Source: Dryomyza anilis (lineage: Eukaryota > Arthropoda > Insecta > Diptera > Dryomyzidae). Taken from it: a stretch of DNA of 64,000 nt. Under the pieces are notes generated by a model. It did no database searches, was not told where the DNA came from, and was given only the letters and a program-made list of their open reading frames with translations. The position numbers and the translations under genes were made by a program. How positions within the stretch are numbered: position 1 is the stretch's first letter; the number at the start of each line of letters is the position of its first letter. The stretch lies in contig OX638136.1 of NCBI GenBank assembly GCA_951804985.1, forward strand, positions 4,777,852 to 4,841,851, written 5' to 3'. Shown here in pieces: positions 29,108-43,114 of the stretch.

Positions 29108-31317
29108 ATGTTTTTATATATAAGTCCCAGACTTTTTCTGACTTCACATCATGAAAAATATGATGTAAAAGTCCTTGCACCTCTGGGTAATTCCGACCAC
29201 TGTACTGTTTCCGCTGAGTTTTCGTATTCTAGTTTACGCGCCTCTTCGATTAAAGCCCCGAAGAGGAATGTATTGCTTTACGAAAAACAAATTGGGTTGC
29301 GTTAAATGATTTTTTCGCAACTTTAATTGGAAATTGTGTTTCGCTGACAGAGACATAAATGCTGCGTCTTTAATGGTACAACATATTATTTTATTAGGTA
29401 TGCGGTCCTTCATACCTTCTAAAAAAATTAGCATTAAACCTAAGGACCACTCTTGGTTTAATGAGACTTGCAGGTCGAAAGAGGAAGCCTTTCAGACTTG
29501 GCGTTCTAACAAGAATGTTGATACTGAAGGAGTTCGTATACAGGCTAGGAATCGCAGTAATGCCGTGATCTCGCGGAAAATTTTCTTCACGAACAAAACG
29601 CGCGCAAAAGGGTCCTACTCTATCACAGGTTATTTGTAAAAAGGGTGAAGAATCAGACGACATCGTCTAGTCCAACTCTTAGTATGAAGGGCCAGACCTT
29701 TACTGACCCTGGTCATTTGTAAAAAGGGTGAAGAATCAGACGACATCGTCTACTCCAACTCTTAGTATGAAGGGCCAGACCTTTACTGACCCGGTTGATA
29801 AAGCTAATCTCTTGGCAGAATTATTTGCAAATAATTCAACGCTCCCTGATAGTAATCAACCACTGCCTGTCGTCGATTTTGTTTCTTCTGCAATGCCGGA
29901 GAAACATTTTCGAACTCGGGCAGTTAAAAAGGTTTTACCAAACCTCAACATTAACAAAGCCTCTGGGCCAGATGGCATATCTGCCCATGTTTTGAAGAAG
30001 TGCGCGTCAACGCTGGCTTGTTCCTTGCGTAACCTTTTCAACATCTCCTACACGACAGGAGTTTTTCCATCTTGTTGGAAGGTTGCAGTTCCGAAAAAGG
30101 GCGAGGCCACGAACCCTGCCAATTACCGACCCATTGCAATATCCTCTGCACTCTCCAAGGTAATGGAGAGCGTAATTAACTTCCACTTTGTGAACTATCT
30201 TGAACACAACGAATTGCTCAGTGACCGACAATACGGTTTCCGTTGGAACAGATCCACAGGTGACTTGATGGCGGTCCTCTACGAAAAGTGGAATAATAGT
30301 GTTCACCTTTTCGGGGAGAGCAAGGCTGTTGCTCTTGATATCTCCAAGGCTTTTGATCGAGTGTGGCATAAAGCCCTCGTTTCAAAACTAATTGCATATG
30401 GTGTCGGTGAATCTTTTACTCGATGGATATCGAGTTTTCTCCAGGGTCGTTCAATACGAGTTGCGATTAATGGTGTTATTTCGGAACAACATTTCATCAA
30501 TTCTGGAGTTCCGCAGGGTTCCGTCCTATCCCCGTCCCTATTTCTGGTATTTATCAATGACCTTCTGTCATTGACCCAGAACCTAATCCATTCCTTTGCA
30601 GATGATAGCAACATTTGTCATTCATACTCGTTCAAAAAGCGCCCAACCTCTTTGGAGATTGAGAGTAAAAGACGCACAATGAATGACACACTCAATAATG
30701 ACCATAAAAAAATCTCCGAGTGGGGTCTTGCAAATAGAGTTGATTTTAATGCACGCAAGACCCAATGTTGTCTGTTATCTCACTAAAGAATGGATTCAAC
30801 CCTACCTCCCCTTAATATGGGTGCTGTGGATATTGCAGAGTCAGCTGCTCTTGACGTTCTGGGCATATCAATTCAAAGTGATCTCCGTTGGAATGATCAC
30901 ATATTTGACGTGTCGAAATAGGCGGCCAAGTGCCTCGGTTTTTTAAAACGGTGTAAGACATACTTCACTCCTGCTGACTTGCGCACTGTCTACACCACCT
31001 ATATTCGGCGTAAGATGGAATACAATTCGCACATATTGGCAGGGGCTTCAAAATCTTCTTTGGAGTTCCTGGATCGAATCCAAAAACGTGCAATATATTT
31101 AATAGGGGATGAAAATATTTCATTCTCTATTGGTTCTCATGAGCACCGAAGGACCGTAGGGTGTATAAGCCTGTTCTATAAGTATTACAATGGTAAGTGT
31201 TCGAGGGAAATACATGGCCTGATGCCACCAGGTCGTGTGTCCTCTCGTTCTACTCGGGCATCGAACCAAGCCCACCCCTTCGTAGTTCACTCGGCTCTCA
31301 ATAGAACCACACATTAG
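29108..31317 (+). pseudogene. CR1/jockey-like EN-RT fragment, unit 2
   Basis: Same structure as in unit 1: endonuclease end 29,108-29,305, linker 29,334-29,639, RT core 29,728-30,786, C-terminal part to 31,317. It shares the 83-bp duplication, the TAA (30,784) and the TAG (30,919). Unit-specific change: DRQYGFRWNRST. The Lys codon KAFDR is normal here. Confidence 0.9.
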
Positions 31318-31382
31318 GCATCCCCTGAGCGTTGGTTAATTTGTTAAAAATAAAAAAAATCAAAAAATGTTAAAACATGTAG

Positions 31383-31913
31383 AAAAATAAATGTGGGCGG
31401 ATCACGCCCACTTTTAAAAAAATTGTAGATTTAAGGCTAATATTTCATAATTTTGTTTTCAATAATTTGCGAATAAAATGTCCACTATGAAAAAGCGAGG
31501 AGTAATAAAAAAATCAAATGTGGGCGTATCACGACCATTTTTGGATCATATATTTTTAGGTGAATTCTACGTTTTAAATTTTATAAGTATATCTTGAATA
31601 CTTTTCGAGTTATTGGTTCGTAAAAGTTATATAAAAGTGTCTTGTATGAGAGGTGGGCGTGTCCGTTGACCAATTTGGCTCATTTACATTGACAAAACTA
31701 ACTTTTGGCTAAAAAGTATAGAAACGAAATATCACATTCTACGCAGTATTTCTCAAATTATCGTGTATACGGACAGCAAGACAGACGGACATGGCTAAAC
31801 GGACTCGGGTGGTGATGCTGATCAAGAATATATATACTTTTCCACACGCCTCCTAAGGGGTGTAATATATGCACAAAGTTAATATACCCTGTACCTCATA
31901 GGTGTAGGGTATA
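31383..31913 (+). mobile_element. Truncated family-2 element at unit 2/3 junction
   Basis: Equivalent to 26,060-26,590, with the same truncation point after the RT tail. Confidence 0.8.
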
Positions 31914-32267
31914 AAAACAATAACCAAAAAACAATGAATATACAATAATATCAAGGGAGACTAGACATGAATACAATTATTTTTAATAAAAGCTATACCC
32001 AAAAATCACAGAATATACAATAATATCAAGGGAAACTAGACATGAATAAAATTTTCTTTCCCATTTATGTTATATATTCTACAGTACAAAATAAATATAA
32101 AACTACAAACGTATAACAGCACTACATGTATTAAAAAAGTAAATCATTTGTCCAAAAAGATACATATATATTAAAATATATGTATAAAATACATTTATTA
32201 ACGTAAAATAGCAAAGTATACCGTCAAAATAACACAATTTTTTTGATTAAAAATAAAAATATGAAGA

Positions 32268-33026
32268 ACGAGTTGGGAAAGTTAGGTCACATGGGTAAGT
32301 TCGGTCATATGGGACGGACTGTTATATTCGATCGGGCCCGACTATGGAATACCCTACACCTTAATGCGAGATATTTAATTGTATACGTCATAATATTATT
32401 CACATATCAGAAATTTACGTCTCATATAATTTAAAAAATTGATATAAAAGTATAAAATATCTAATAAAAAAATTTTAAAAATAAAAGTGGGCGGACCACG
32501 CCTATATTTAATATTTTGTAAGGCAAATATTTCACAGATTTGATTTTAATAATTTACGGATCAAACTTCCACTATGAAAACCCGGTAAATAATGAAAAAA
32601 AAAGGTGGGCGGATCACGCCCATTTTTGGACCACATATTTTTAGGTGAATTATAACAATACGTTTTAAATTTTATAACTATATTTTGAATACTTTTCGAG
32701 TTATTAGTTCCTAAAGAGTTATATAAAAGTGACTTGTATGGGAGGTGGGCGTGTCCGTTGACCGATTTGGCTCATTTTCAAACTTAGTTCCTACTTTTTG
32801 CTAAAATATATTGAGACGAAATTTCATCGTATTCTGATCAGTATTTCTCAAGATTTTCTGTATTCGGACAGCAAGACGGACAGACAGACGGACATGGCTA
32901 AACGAACTCGGGTAGTGATGCTGATCAAGAATATATATACTTTTCCATACCGGACACGCCTCCTAAGGGGCGTTACAATATATGCACAAAGTTAATATAC
33001 CCTGTACCTCATAGGTGTAGGGTATA
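32268..33026 (+). mobile_element. 759-bp family-2 insertion in unit 3
   Basis: Same element, same site and same length as the insertion in unit 2, so it was copied with the unit rather than inserted independently. Confidence 0.85.
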
Positions 33027-34080
33027 AAAATGGTACAAAATAAAGAACCAAATACTAACAAATGTAAAAGAAACCTGTAAATATTTTAAACCACTCATTG
33101 TACTTATTTAAAATATTTACTTTTATTTTATTTTTTTAGAATAATTAATAACTGTAATAACTATTTTAAATGTAACATATGAAAAGTTAGTAATAATATA
33201 AATTTCAAAAGAAAAATATATACCAATAACTATTTACATATTATTTCATTAAATAATTAAAAAATTACAACATTCTTTAATTTATTTAAAGGATGGGTCC
33301 TACTTTATTGAATGATCATTAAGAGATTATAATATATAATAATGCTAAGCCAACAGATATAAAAGCAGATAAATTAGCCAACATATAAACATAACATCAA
33401 CAAATTACTGAAAACTAAGGGAATTGAGGTAACGTCATATAATGGCATCTCAAAATGAGTTAAACAAACAATATATGATGTAATTACGACAATATAACAA
33501 ATAACAACTAAAAAATGTGTAAAATGTCTAAATGCATATAGAATATTGAAACATAGGTTTCCACATAAGTAGAATTCGAACCTAATTCAACTATATATAC
33601 GACATGAGGGTATAATAAACACAAGAGAAAATTATAAAATACATAATGGAAAAGACAAGAGTATATAGAAATCCCCAAAAAATATGGAAACAATTACGTA
33701 ATAACATAAAGGGATGAGCCGCCCTTAGCACATCATCAATTTTTTGGACCACTTCATATCGATGAAGTGTCTACCCTACCTACACAGTCTTGCTATAATC
33801 TCAAAAGACTTGCATTAAAACAAATTATAAAATCAGTACTGCCGCATTAAACTGATAAATGAAAAATATATTATAATTAAAACAAACTAAACATTAATTA
33901 CATAAGATATACTATTCTAGCAAAAATGCTATCACAAATATCGTTATCACAAATGTTCAATAAGCCAAAAAATAACAATTGATCATAAAACAGTATGAAA
34001 ATTACAATACGTTTATAATAACAAGGTTAAAATTATATTTATATTTAAATTTAAAAACTTAAAAAAATAAAACACAATAA

Positions 34081-35176
34081 ACATCATTTAATAAACTTTA
34101 CCAAAGTTAAAATCTATTTTATATATCTGATGTTAATAGATATATAGAAACCATGTTATCTAAACAGATTGTAACCTACCTAACCACAAAAAAAAAACAA
34201 AAAAACCATGTGGTCCTAAAGTACTGTGCAAAGATGTTATCTTAGCACTACGTAATCCGTAAGAATAATTATTTAAGTAAATTGTCCGTTTTTTTAATAA
34301 TGTATATGTTGAAATGCGTAACACCTTATTAAGAACCCCTCAAACCCCAAGTATATTTATATCAAAAAACTTTTTAAACATATTTTTATATAAATATATA
34401 AAAATATATAACACACGCCTATACAAAAAAATGTTTTTATATATAAGTCCCAGACTTTTTCTGACTTCACATCATGAAAAATATGATGTAAAAGTCCTTG
34501 CACCTCTGGGTAATTCCGACCACTGTACTGTTTCCGCTGAGTTTTCGTATTCTAGTTTACGCGCCTCTTCGATTAAAGCCCCGAAGAGGAATGTATTGCT
34601 TTACGAAAAACAAATTGGGTTGCGTTAAACATCATTTAATAAACTTTACCAAAGTTAAAATCTATTTTATATATCTGATGTTAATAGATATATAGAAACC
34701 ATGTTATCTAAACAGATTGTAACCTACCTAACCACAAAAAAAAAACAAAAAAACCATGTGGTCCTAAAGTACTGTGCAAAGATGTTATCTTAGCACTACG
34801 TAATCCGTAAGAATAATTATTTAAGTAAATTGTCCGTTTTTTTAATAATGTATATGTTGAAATGCGTAACACCTTATTAAGAACCCCTCAAACCCCAAGT
34901 ATATTTATATAAAAAACTTTTTAAACATATTTTTATATAAATATATAAAAATATATAACACACGCCTATACAAAAAAATGTTTTTATATATAAGTCCCAG
35001 ACTTTTTCTGACTTCACATCATGAAAAATATGATGTAAAAGTCCTTGCACCTCTGGGTAATTCCGACCACTGTACTGTTTCCGCTGAGTTTTCGTATTCT
35101 AGTTTACGCGCCTCTTCGATTAAAGCCCCGAAGAGGAATGTATTGCTTTACGAAAAACAAATTGGGTTGCGTTAAA
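34081..35176 (+). repeat. 548-bp tandem duplication inside unit 3
   Basis: The segment beginning ACATCATTTAATAAACTTTA at 34,081 restarts at 34,629, just after GGGTTGCGTTAA. The endonuclease-end coding piece therefore occurs twice (34,431-34,628 and 34,978-35,175). The breakpoints share TAAA, as expected for microhomology or replication slippage. Confidence 0.9.
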
Positions 35177-37200
35177 TGATTTTTTCGCAACTTTAATTGG
35201 AAATTGTGTTTCGCTGACAGAGACATAAATGCTGCGTCTTTAATGGTACAACATATTATTTTATTAGGTATGCGGTCCTTCATACCTTCTAAAAAAATTA
35301 GCATTAAACCTAAGGACCACTCTTGGTTTAATGAGACTTGCAGGTCGAAAGAGGAAGCCTTTCAGACTTGGCGTTCTAACAAGAATGTTGATACTGAAGG
35401 AGTTCGTATACAGGCTAGGAATCGCAGTAATGCCGTGATCTCGCGGAAAATTTTCTTCACGAACAAAACGCGCGCAAAAGGGTCCTACTCTATCACAGGT
35501 TATTTGTAAAAAGGGTGAAGAATCAGACGACATCGTCTAGTCCAACTCTTAGTATGAAGGGCCAGACCTTTACTGACCCTGGTCATTTGTAAAAAGGGTG
35601 AAGAATCAGACGACATCGTCTACTCCAACTCTTAGTATGAAGGGCCAGACCTTTACTGACCCGGTTGATAAAGCTAATCTCTTGGCAGAATTATTTGCAA
35701 ATAATTCAACGCTCCCTGATAGTAATCAACCACTGCCTGTCGTCGATTTTGTTTCTTCTGCAATGCCGGAGAAACATTTTCGAACTCGGGCAGTTAAAAA
35801 GGTTTTACCAAACCTCAACATTAACAAATCCTCTGGGCCAGATGGCATATCTGCCCATGTTTTGAAGAAGTGCGCGTCAACGCTGGCTTGTTCCTTGCGT
35901 AACCTTTTCAACATCTCCTACACGACAGGAGTTTTTCCATCTTGTTGGAAGGTTGCAGTTCCGAAAAAGGGCGAGGCCACGAACCCTGCCAATTACCGAC
36001 CCATTGCAATATCCTCTGCACTCTCCAAGGTAATGGAGAGCGTAATTAACTTCCACTTTGTGAACTATCTTGAACACAACGAATTGCTCAGTGACCGACA
36101 ATACGGTTTCCGTAGGAACAGATCCACAGGTGACTTGATGGCGGTCCTCTACGAAAAGTGGAATAATAGTGTTCACCTTTTCGGGGAGAGCAAGGCTGTT
36201 GCTCTTGATATCTCCAAGGCTTTTGATCGAGTGTGGCATAAAGCCCTCGTTTCAAAACTAATTGCATATGGTGTCGGTGAATCTTTTACTCGATGGATAT
36301 CGAGTTTTCTCCAGGGTCGTTCAATACGAGTTGCGATTAATGGTGTTATTTCGGAACAACATTTCATCAATTCTGGAGTTCCGCAGGGTTCCGTCCTATC
36401 CCCGTCCCTATTTCTGGTATTTATCAATGACCTTCTGTCATTGACCCAGAACCTAATCCATTCCTTTGCAGATGATAGCAACATTTGTCATTCATACTCG
36501 TTCAAAAAGCGCCCAACCTCTTTGGAGATTGAGAGTAAAAGACGCACAATGAATGACACACTCAATAATGACCATAAAAAAATCTCCGAGTGGGGTCTTG
36601 CAAATAGAGTTGATTTTAATGCACGCAAGACCCAATGTTGTCTGTTATCTCACTAAAGAATGGATTCAACCCTACCTCCCCTTAATATGGGTGCTGTGGA
36701 TATTGCAGAGTCAGCTGCTCTTGACGTTCTGGGCATATCAATTCAAATTGATCTCCGTTGGAATGATCACATATTTGACGTGTCGAAATAGGCGGCCAAG
36801 TGCCTCGGTTTTTTAAAACGGTTTTTTAAAACGGTGTAAGACATACTTCACTCCTGCTGACTTGCGCACTGTCTACACCACCTATATTCGGCGTAAGATG
36901 GAATACAATTCGCACATATTGGCAGGGGCTTCAAAATCTTCTTTGGAGTTCCTGGATCGAATCCAACAACGTGCAATATATTTAATAGGGGATGAAAATA
37001 TTTCATTCTCTATTGGTTCTCATGAGCACCGAAGGACCGTAGGGTGTATAAGCCTGTTCTATAAGTATTACAATGGTAAGTGTTCGAGGGAAATACATGG
37101 CCTGATGCCACCAGGTCGTGTGTCCTCTCGTTCTACTCGGGCATCGAACCAAGCCCACCCCTTCGTAGTTCACTCGGCTCTCAATAGAACCACACATTAG
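34978..37200 (+). pseudogene. CR1/jockey-like EN-RT fragment, unit 3
   Basis: RT core 35,598-36,656, C-terminal part to 37,200. It shares the 83-bp duplication, the TAA (36,654) and the TAG (36,789). A private 13-bp duplication (TTTTTTAAAACGG near 36,811-36,837) adds a frameshift before the C-terminal part. Private change: NKSSGPDG for NKASGPDG. A second copy of the endonuclease end lies upstream in the 548-bp duplication. Confidence 0.9.
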
Positions 37201-37265
37201 GCATCCCCTGAGCGTTGGTTAATTTGTTAAAAATAAAAAAAATCAAAAAATGTTAAAACATGTAG

Positions 37266-37796
37266 AAAAATAAATGTGGGCGGATCACGCCCACTTTTAA
37301 AAAAATTGTAGATTTAAGGCTAATATTTCATAATTTTGTTTTCAATAATTTGCGAATAAAATGTCCACTATGAAAAAGCGAGGAGTAATAAAAAAATCAA
37401 ATGTGGGCGTATCACGACCATTTTTGGATCATATATTTTTAGGTGAATTCTACGTTTTAAATTTTATAAGTATATCTTGAATACTTTTCGAGTTATTGGT
37501 TCGTAAAAGTTATATAAAAGTGTCTTGTATGAGAGGTGGGCGTGTCCGTTGACCAATTTGGCTCATTTACATTGACAAAACTAACTTTTGGCTAAAAAGT
37601 ATAGAAACGAAATATCACATTCTACGCAGTATTTCTCAAATTATCGTGTATACGGACAGCAAGACAGACGGACATGGCTAAACGGACTCGGGTGGTGATG
37701 CTGATCAAGAATATATATACTTTTCCACACGCCTCCTAAGGGGTGTAATATATGCACAAAGTTAATATACCCTGTACCTCATAGGTGTAGGGTATA
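37266..37796 (+). mobile_element. Truncated family-2 element at unit 3/4 junction
   Basis: Equivalent to 26,060-26,590, with the same truncation point. Confidence 0.8.
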
Positions 37797-38150
37797 AAAA
37801 CAATAACCAAAAAACAATGAATATACAATAATATCAAGGGAGACTAGACATGAATACAATTATTTTTAATAAAAGCTATACCCAAAAATCACAGAATATA
37901 CAATAATATCAAGGGAAACTAGACATGAATAAAATTTTCTTTCCCATTTATGTTATATATTCTACAGTACAAAATAAATATAAAACTACAAACGTATAAC
38001 AGCACTACATGTATTAAAAAAGTAAATCATTTGTCCAAAAAGATACATATATATTAAAATATATGTATAAAATACATTTATTAACGTAAAATAGCAAAGT
38101 ATACCGTCAAAATAACACAATTTTTTTGATTAAAAATAAAAATATGAAGA

Positions 38151-38909
38151 ACGAGTTGGGAAAGTTAGGTCACATGGGTAAGTTCGGTCATATGGGACGG
38201 ACTGTTATATTCGATCGGGCCCGACTATGGAATACCCTACACCTTAATGCGAGATATTTAATTGTATACGTCATAATATTATTCACATATCAGAAATTTA
38301 CGTCTCATATAATTTAAAAAATTGATATAAAAGTATAAAATATCTAATAAAAAAATTTTAAAAATAAAAGTGGGCGGACCACGCCTATATTTAATATTTT
38401 GTAAGGCAAATATTTCACAGATTTGATTTTAATAATTTACGGATCAAACTTCCACTATGAAAACCCGGTAAATAATGAAAAAAAAAGGTGGGCGGATCAC
38501 GCCCATTTTTGGACCACATATTTTTAGGTGAATTATAACAATACGTTTTAAATTTTATAACTATATTTTGAATACTTTTCGAGTTATTAGTTCCTAAAGA
38601 GTTATATAAAAGTGACTTGTATGGGAGGTGGGCGTGTCCGTTGACCGATTTGGCTCATTTTCAAACTTAGTTCCTACTTTTGGCTAAAATATATTGAGAC
38701 GAAATTTCATCGTATTCTGATCAGTATTTCTCAAGATTTTCTGTATTCGGACAGCAAGACGGACAGACAGACGGACATGGCTAAACGAACTCGGGTAGTG
38801 ATGCTGATCAAGAATATATATACTTTTCCATACCGGACACGCCTCCTAAGGGGCGTTACAATATATGCACAAAGTTAATATACCCTGTACCTCATAGGTG
38901 TAGGGTATA
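38151..38909 (+). mobile_element. 759-bp family-2 insertion in unit 4
   Basis: Same site and same length as in units 2 and 3. Confidence 0.85.
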
Positions 38910-40314
38910 AAAATGGTACAAAATAAAGAACCAAATACTAACAAATGTAAAAGAAACCTGTAAATATTTTAAACCACTCATTGTACTTATTTAAAATATT
39001 TACTTTTATTTTATTTTTTTAGAATAATTAATAACTGTAATAACTATTTTAAATGTAACATATGAAAAGTTAGTAATAATATAAATTTCAAAAGAAAAAT
39101 ATATACCAATAACTATTTACATATTATTTCATTAAATAATTAAAAAATTACAACATTCTTTAATTTATTTAAAGGATGGGTCCTACTTTATTGAATGATC
39201 ATTAAGAGATTATAATATATAATAATGCTAAGCCAACAGATATAAAAGCAGATAAATTAGCCAACATATAAACATAACATCAACAAATTACTGAAAACTA
39301 AGGGAATTGAGGTAACGTCATATAATGGCATCACAAAATGAGTTAAACAAACAATATATGATGTAATTACGACAATATAACAAATAACAACTAAAAAATG
39401 TGTAAAATGTCTAAATGCATATAGAATATTGAAACATAGGTTTCCACATAAGTAGAATTCGAACCTAATTCAACTATATATACGACATGAGGGTATAATA
39501 AACACAAGAGAAAATTATAAAATACATAATGGAAAAGACAAGAGTATATAGAAATCCCCAAAAAATATGGAAACAATTACGTAATAACATAAAGGGATGA
39601 GCCGCCCTTAGCACATCATCAATTTTTTGGACCACTTCATATCGATGAAGTGTCTACCCTACCTACACAGTCTTGCTATAATCTCAAAAGACTTGCATTA
39701 AAACAAATTATAAAATCAGTACTGCCGCATTAAACTGATAAATGAAAAATATATTATAATTAAAACAAACTAAACATTAATTACATAATATATACTATTC
39801 TAGCAAAAATGCTATCACAAATATCGCTATCACAAATGTTCAATAAGCCAAAAAATAACAATTGATCATAAAACAGTATGAAAATTACAATACGTTTATA
39901 ATAACAAGGTTAAAATTATATTTATATTTAAATTTAAAAACTTAAAAAAATAAAACACAATAAACATCATTTAATAAACTTTACCAAAGTTAAAATCTAT
40001 TTTATATATCTGATGTTAATAGATATATAGAAACCATGTTATCTAAACAGATTGTAACCTACCTAACCACAAAAAAAAAAACAAAAAAACCATGTGGTCC
40101 TAAAGTACTGTGCAAAGATGTTATCTTAGCACTACGTAATCCGTAAGAATAATTATTTAAGTAAATTGTCCGTTTTTTTAATAATGTATATGTTGAAATG
40201 CGTAACACCTTATTAAGAACCCCTCAAACCCCAAGTATATTTATATCAAAAAACTTTTTAAACATATTTTTATATAAATATATAAAAATATATAACACAC
40301 GCCTATACAAAAAA

Positions 40315-42524
40315 ATGTTTTTATATATAAGTCCCAGACTTTTTCTGACTTCACATCATGAAAAATATGATGTAAAAGTCCTTACACCTCTGGGTAATTC
40401 CGACCACTGTACTGTTTCCGTTGAGTTTTCGTATTCTAGTTTACGCGCCTCTTCGATTAAAGCCCCGAAGAGGAATGTATTGCTTTACGAAAAACAAATT
40501 GGGTTGCGTTAAATGATTTTTTCGCAACTTTAATTGGAAATTGTGTTTCGCTGACAGAGACATAAATGCTGCGTCTTTAATGGTACAACATATTATTTTA
40601 TTAGGTATGCGGTCCTTCATACCTTCTAAAAAAATTAGCATTAAACCTAAGGACCACTCTTGGTTTAATGAGACTTGCAGGTCGAAAGAGGAAGCCTTTC
40701 AGACTTGGTGTTCTAACAAGAATGTTGATACTGAAGGAGTTCGTATACAGGCTAGGAATCGCAGTAATGCCGTGATCTCGCGGAAAATTTTCTTCACGAA
40801 CAAAACGCGCGCAAAAGGGTCCTACTCTATCACAGGTTATTTGTAAAAAGGGTGAAGAATCAGACGACATCGTCTAGTCCAACTCTTAGTATGAAGGGCC
40901 AGACCTTTACTGACCCTGGTCATTTGTAAAAAGGGTGAAGAATCAGACGACATCGTCTACTCCAACTCTTAGTATGAAGGGCCAGACCTTTACTGACCCG
41001 GTTGATAAAGCTAATCTCTTGGCAGAATTATTTGCAAATAATTCAACGCTCCCTGATAGTAATCAACCACTGCCTGTCGTCGATTTTGTTTCTTCTGCAA
41101 TGCCGGAGAAACATTTTCGAACTCGGGCAGTTAAAAAGGTTTTACCAAACCTCAACATTAACAAAGCCTCTGGGCCAGATGGCATATCTGCCCATGTTTT
41201 GAAGAAGTGCGCGTCAACGCTGGCTTGTTCCTTGCGTAACCTTTTCAACATCTCCTACACGACAGGAGTTTTTCCATCTTGTTGGAAGGTTGCAGTTCCG
41301 AAAAAGGGCGAGGCCACGAACCCTGCCAATTACCGACCCATTGCAATATCCTCTGCACTCTCCAAGGTAATGGAGAGCGTAATTAACTTCCACTTTGTGA
41401 ACTATCTTGAACACAACGAATTGCTCAGTGACCGACAATACGGTTTCCGTAGGAACAGATCCACAGGTGACTTGATGGCGGTCCTCTACGAAATGTGGAA
41501 AAATAGTGTTCACCTTTTCGGGGAGAGCAAGGCTGTTGCTCTTGATATCTCCAAGGCTTTTGATCGAGTGTGGCATAAAGCCCTCGTTTCAAAACTAATT
41601 GCATATGGTGTCGGTGAATCTTTTACTCGATGGATATCGAGTTTTCTCCAGGGTCGTTCAATACGAGTTGCGATTAATGGTGTTATTTCGGAACAACATT
41701 TCATCAATTCTGGAGTTCCGCAGGGTTCCGTCCTATCCCCGTCCCTATTTCTGGTATTTATCAATGACCTTCTGTCATTGACCCAGAACCTAATCCATTC
41801 CTTTGCAGATGATAGCAACATTTGTCATTCATACTCGTTCAAAAAGCGCCCAACCTCTTTGGAGATTGAGAGTAAAAGACGCACAATGAATGACACACTC
41901 AATAATGACCATAAAAAAATCTCCGAGTGGGGTCTTGCAAATAGAGTTGATTTTAATGCACGCAAGACCCAATGTTGTCTGTTATCTCACTAAAGAATGG
42001 ATTCAACCCTACCTCCCCTTAATATGGGTGCTGTGGATATTGCAGAGTCAGCTGCTCTTGACGTTCTGGGCATATCAATTCAAATTGATCTCCGTTGGAA
42101 TGATCACATATTTGACGTGTCGAAAGAGGCGGCCAAGTGCCTCGGTTTTTTAAAACGGTGTAAGACATACTTCACTCCTGCTGACTTGCGCACTGTCTAC
42201 ACCACCTATATTCGGCGTAAGATGGAATACAATTCGCACATATAGGCAGGGGCTTCAAAATCTTCTTTGGAGTTCCTGGATCGAATCCAACAACGTGCAA
42301 TATATTTAATAGGGGATGAAAATATTTCATTCTCTATTGGTTCTCATGAGCACCGAAGGACCGTAGCGTGTATAAGCCTGTTCTATAAGTATTACAATGG
42401 TAAGTGTTCGAGGGAAATACATGGCCTGATGCCACCAGGTCGTGTGTCCTCTCGTTCTACTCGGGCATCGAACCAAGCCCACCCCTTCGTAGTTCACTCG
42501 GCTCTCAATAGAACCACACATTAG
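40315..42524 (+). pseudogene. CR1/jockey-like EN-RT fragment, unit 4
   Basis: RT core 40,935-41,993 with TAA at 41,991. The second stop of units 1-3 is absent (GAAAGAGG instead of GAAATAGG), but a new TAG is present at 42,243 (CACATATAGG for CACATATTGG). All three coding blocks (40,935-, 41,997- and 42,267-42,524) are in one frame. It has YEMWKNSVHLF, like units 5 and 6, where units 1-3 have YEKWNNSVHLF. Confidence 0.9.
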
Positions 42525-42589
42525 GCATCCCCTGAGCGTTGGTTAATTTGTTAAAAATAAAAAAAATCAAAAAATGTTAAAACATGTAG

Positions 42590-43114
42590 AAAAATAAATG
42601 TGGGCGGATCACGCCCACTTTTAAAAAATTTGTAGATTTAAGGCTAATATTTCATAATTTTGTTTTCAATAATTTGCGAATAAAATGTCCACAAAGCGAG
42701 GAGTAATAAAAAAATCAAATGTGGGCGTATCACGACCATTTTTGGATCATATATTTTTAGGTGAATTCTACGTTTTAAATTTTATAAGTATATCTTGAAT
42801 ACTTTTCGAGTTATTGGTTCGTAAAAGTTATATAAAAGTGTCTTGTATGAGAGGTGGGCGTGTCCGTTGACCAATTTGGCTCATTTACATTGACAAAACT
42901 AACTTTTGGCTAAAAAGTATAGAAACGAAATATCACATTCTACGCAGTATTTCTCAAATTATCGTGTATACGGACAGCAAGACAGACGGACATGGCTAAA
43001 CGGACTCGGGTGGTGATGCTGATCAAGAATATATATACTTTTCCACACGCCTCCTAAGGGGTGTAATATATGCACAAAGTTAATATACCCTGTACCTCAT
43101 AGGTGTAGGGTATA
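42590..43114 (+). mobile_element. Truncated family-2 element at unit 4/5 junction
   Basis: Equivalent to 26,060-26,590. A 6-bp stretch (CTATGA, before AAAGCG) is missing near 42,692. Confidence 0.8.

Larger units (their letters stand above)
26137..31459 (+). repeat. Tandem array unit 2 (5.32 kb)
   Basis: It is homologous to unit 1 along its whole length but carries the extra 759-bp family-2 element at 26,945-27,703. The A+T-rich block between the insertion and 29,100 holds no gene. Confidence 0.9.
31460..37342 (+). repeat. Tandem array unit 3 (5.88 kb)
   Basis: The longest unit. It has the 759-bp insertion (32,268-33,026) and a private 548-bp internal tandem duplication (34,081-34,628 repeated from 34,629). 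The A+T-rich block holds no gene. Confidence 0.9.
37343..42666 (+). repeat. Tandem array unit 4 (5.32 kb)
   Basis: It carries the 759-bp insertion (38,151-38,909). In the RT it already has several changes typical of units 5 and 6, so it is intermediate. The A+T-rich block holds no gene. Confidence 0.9.
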
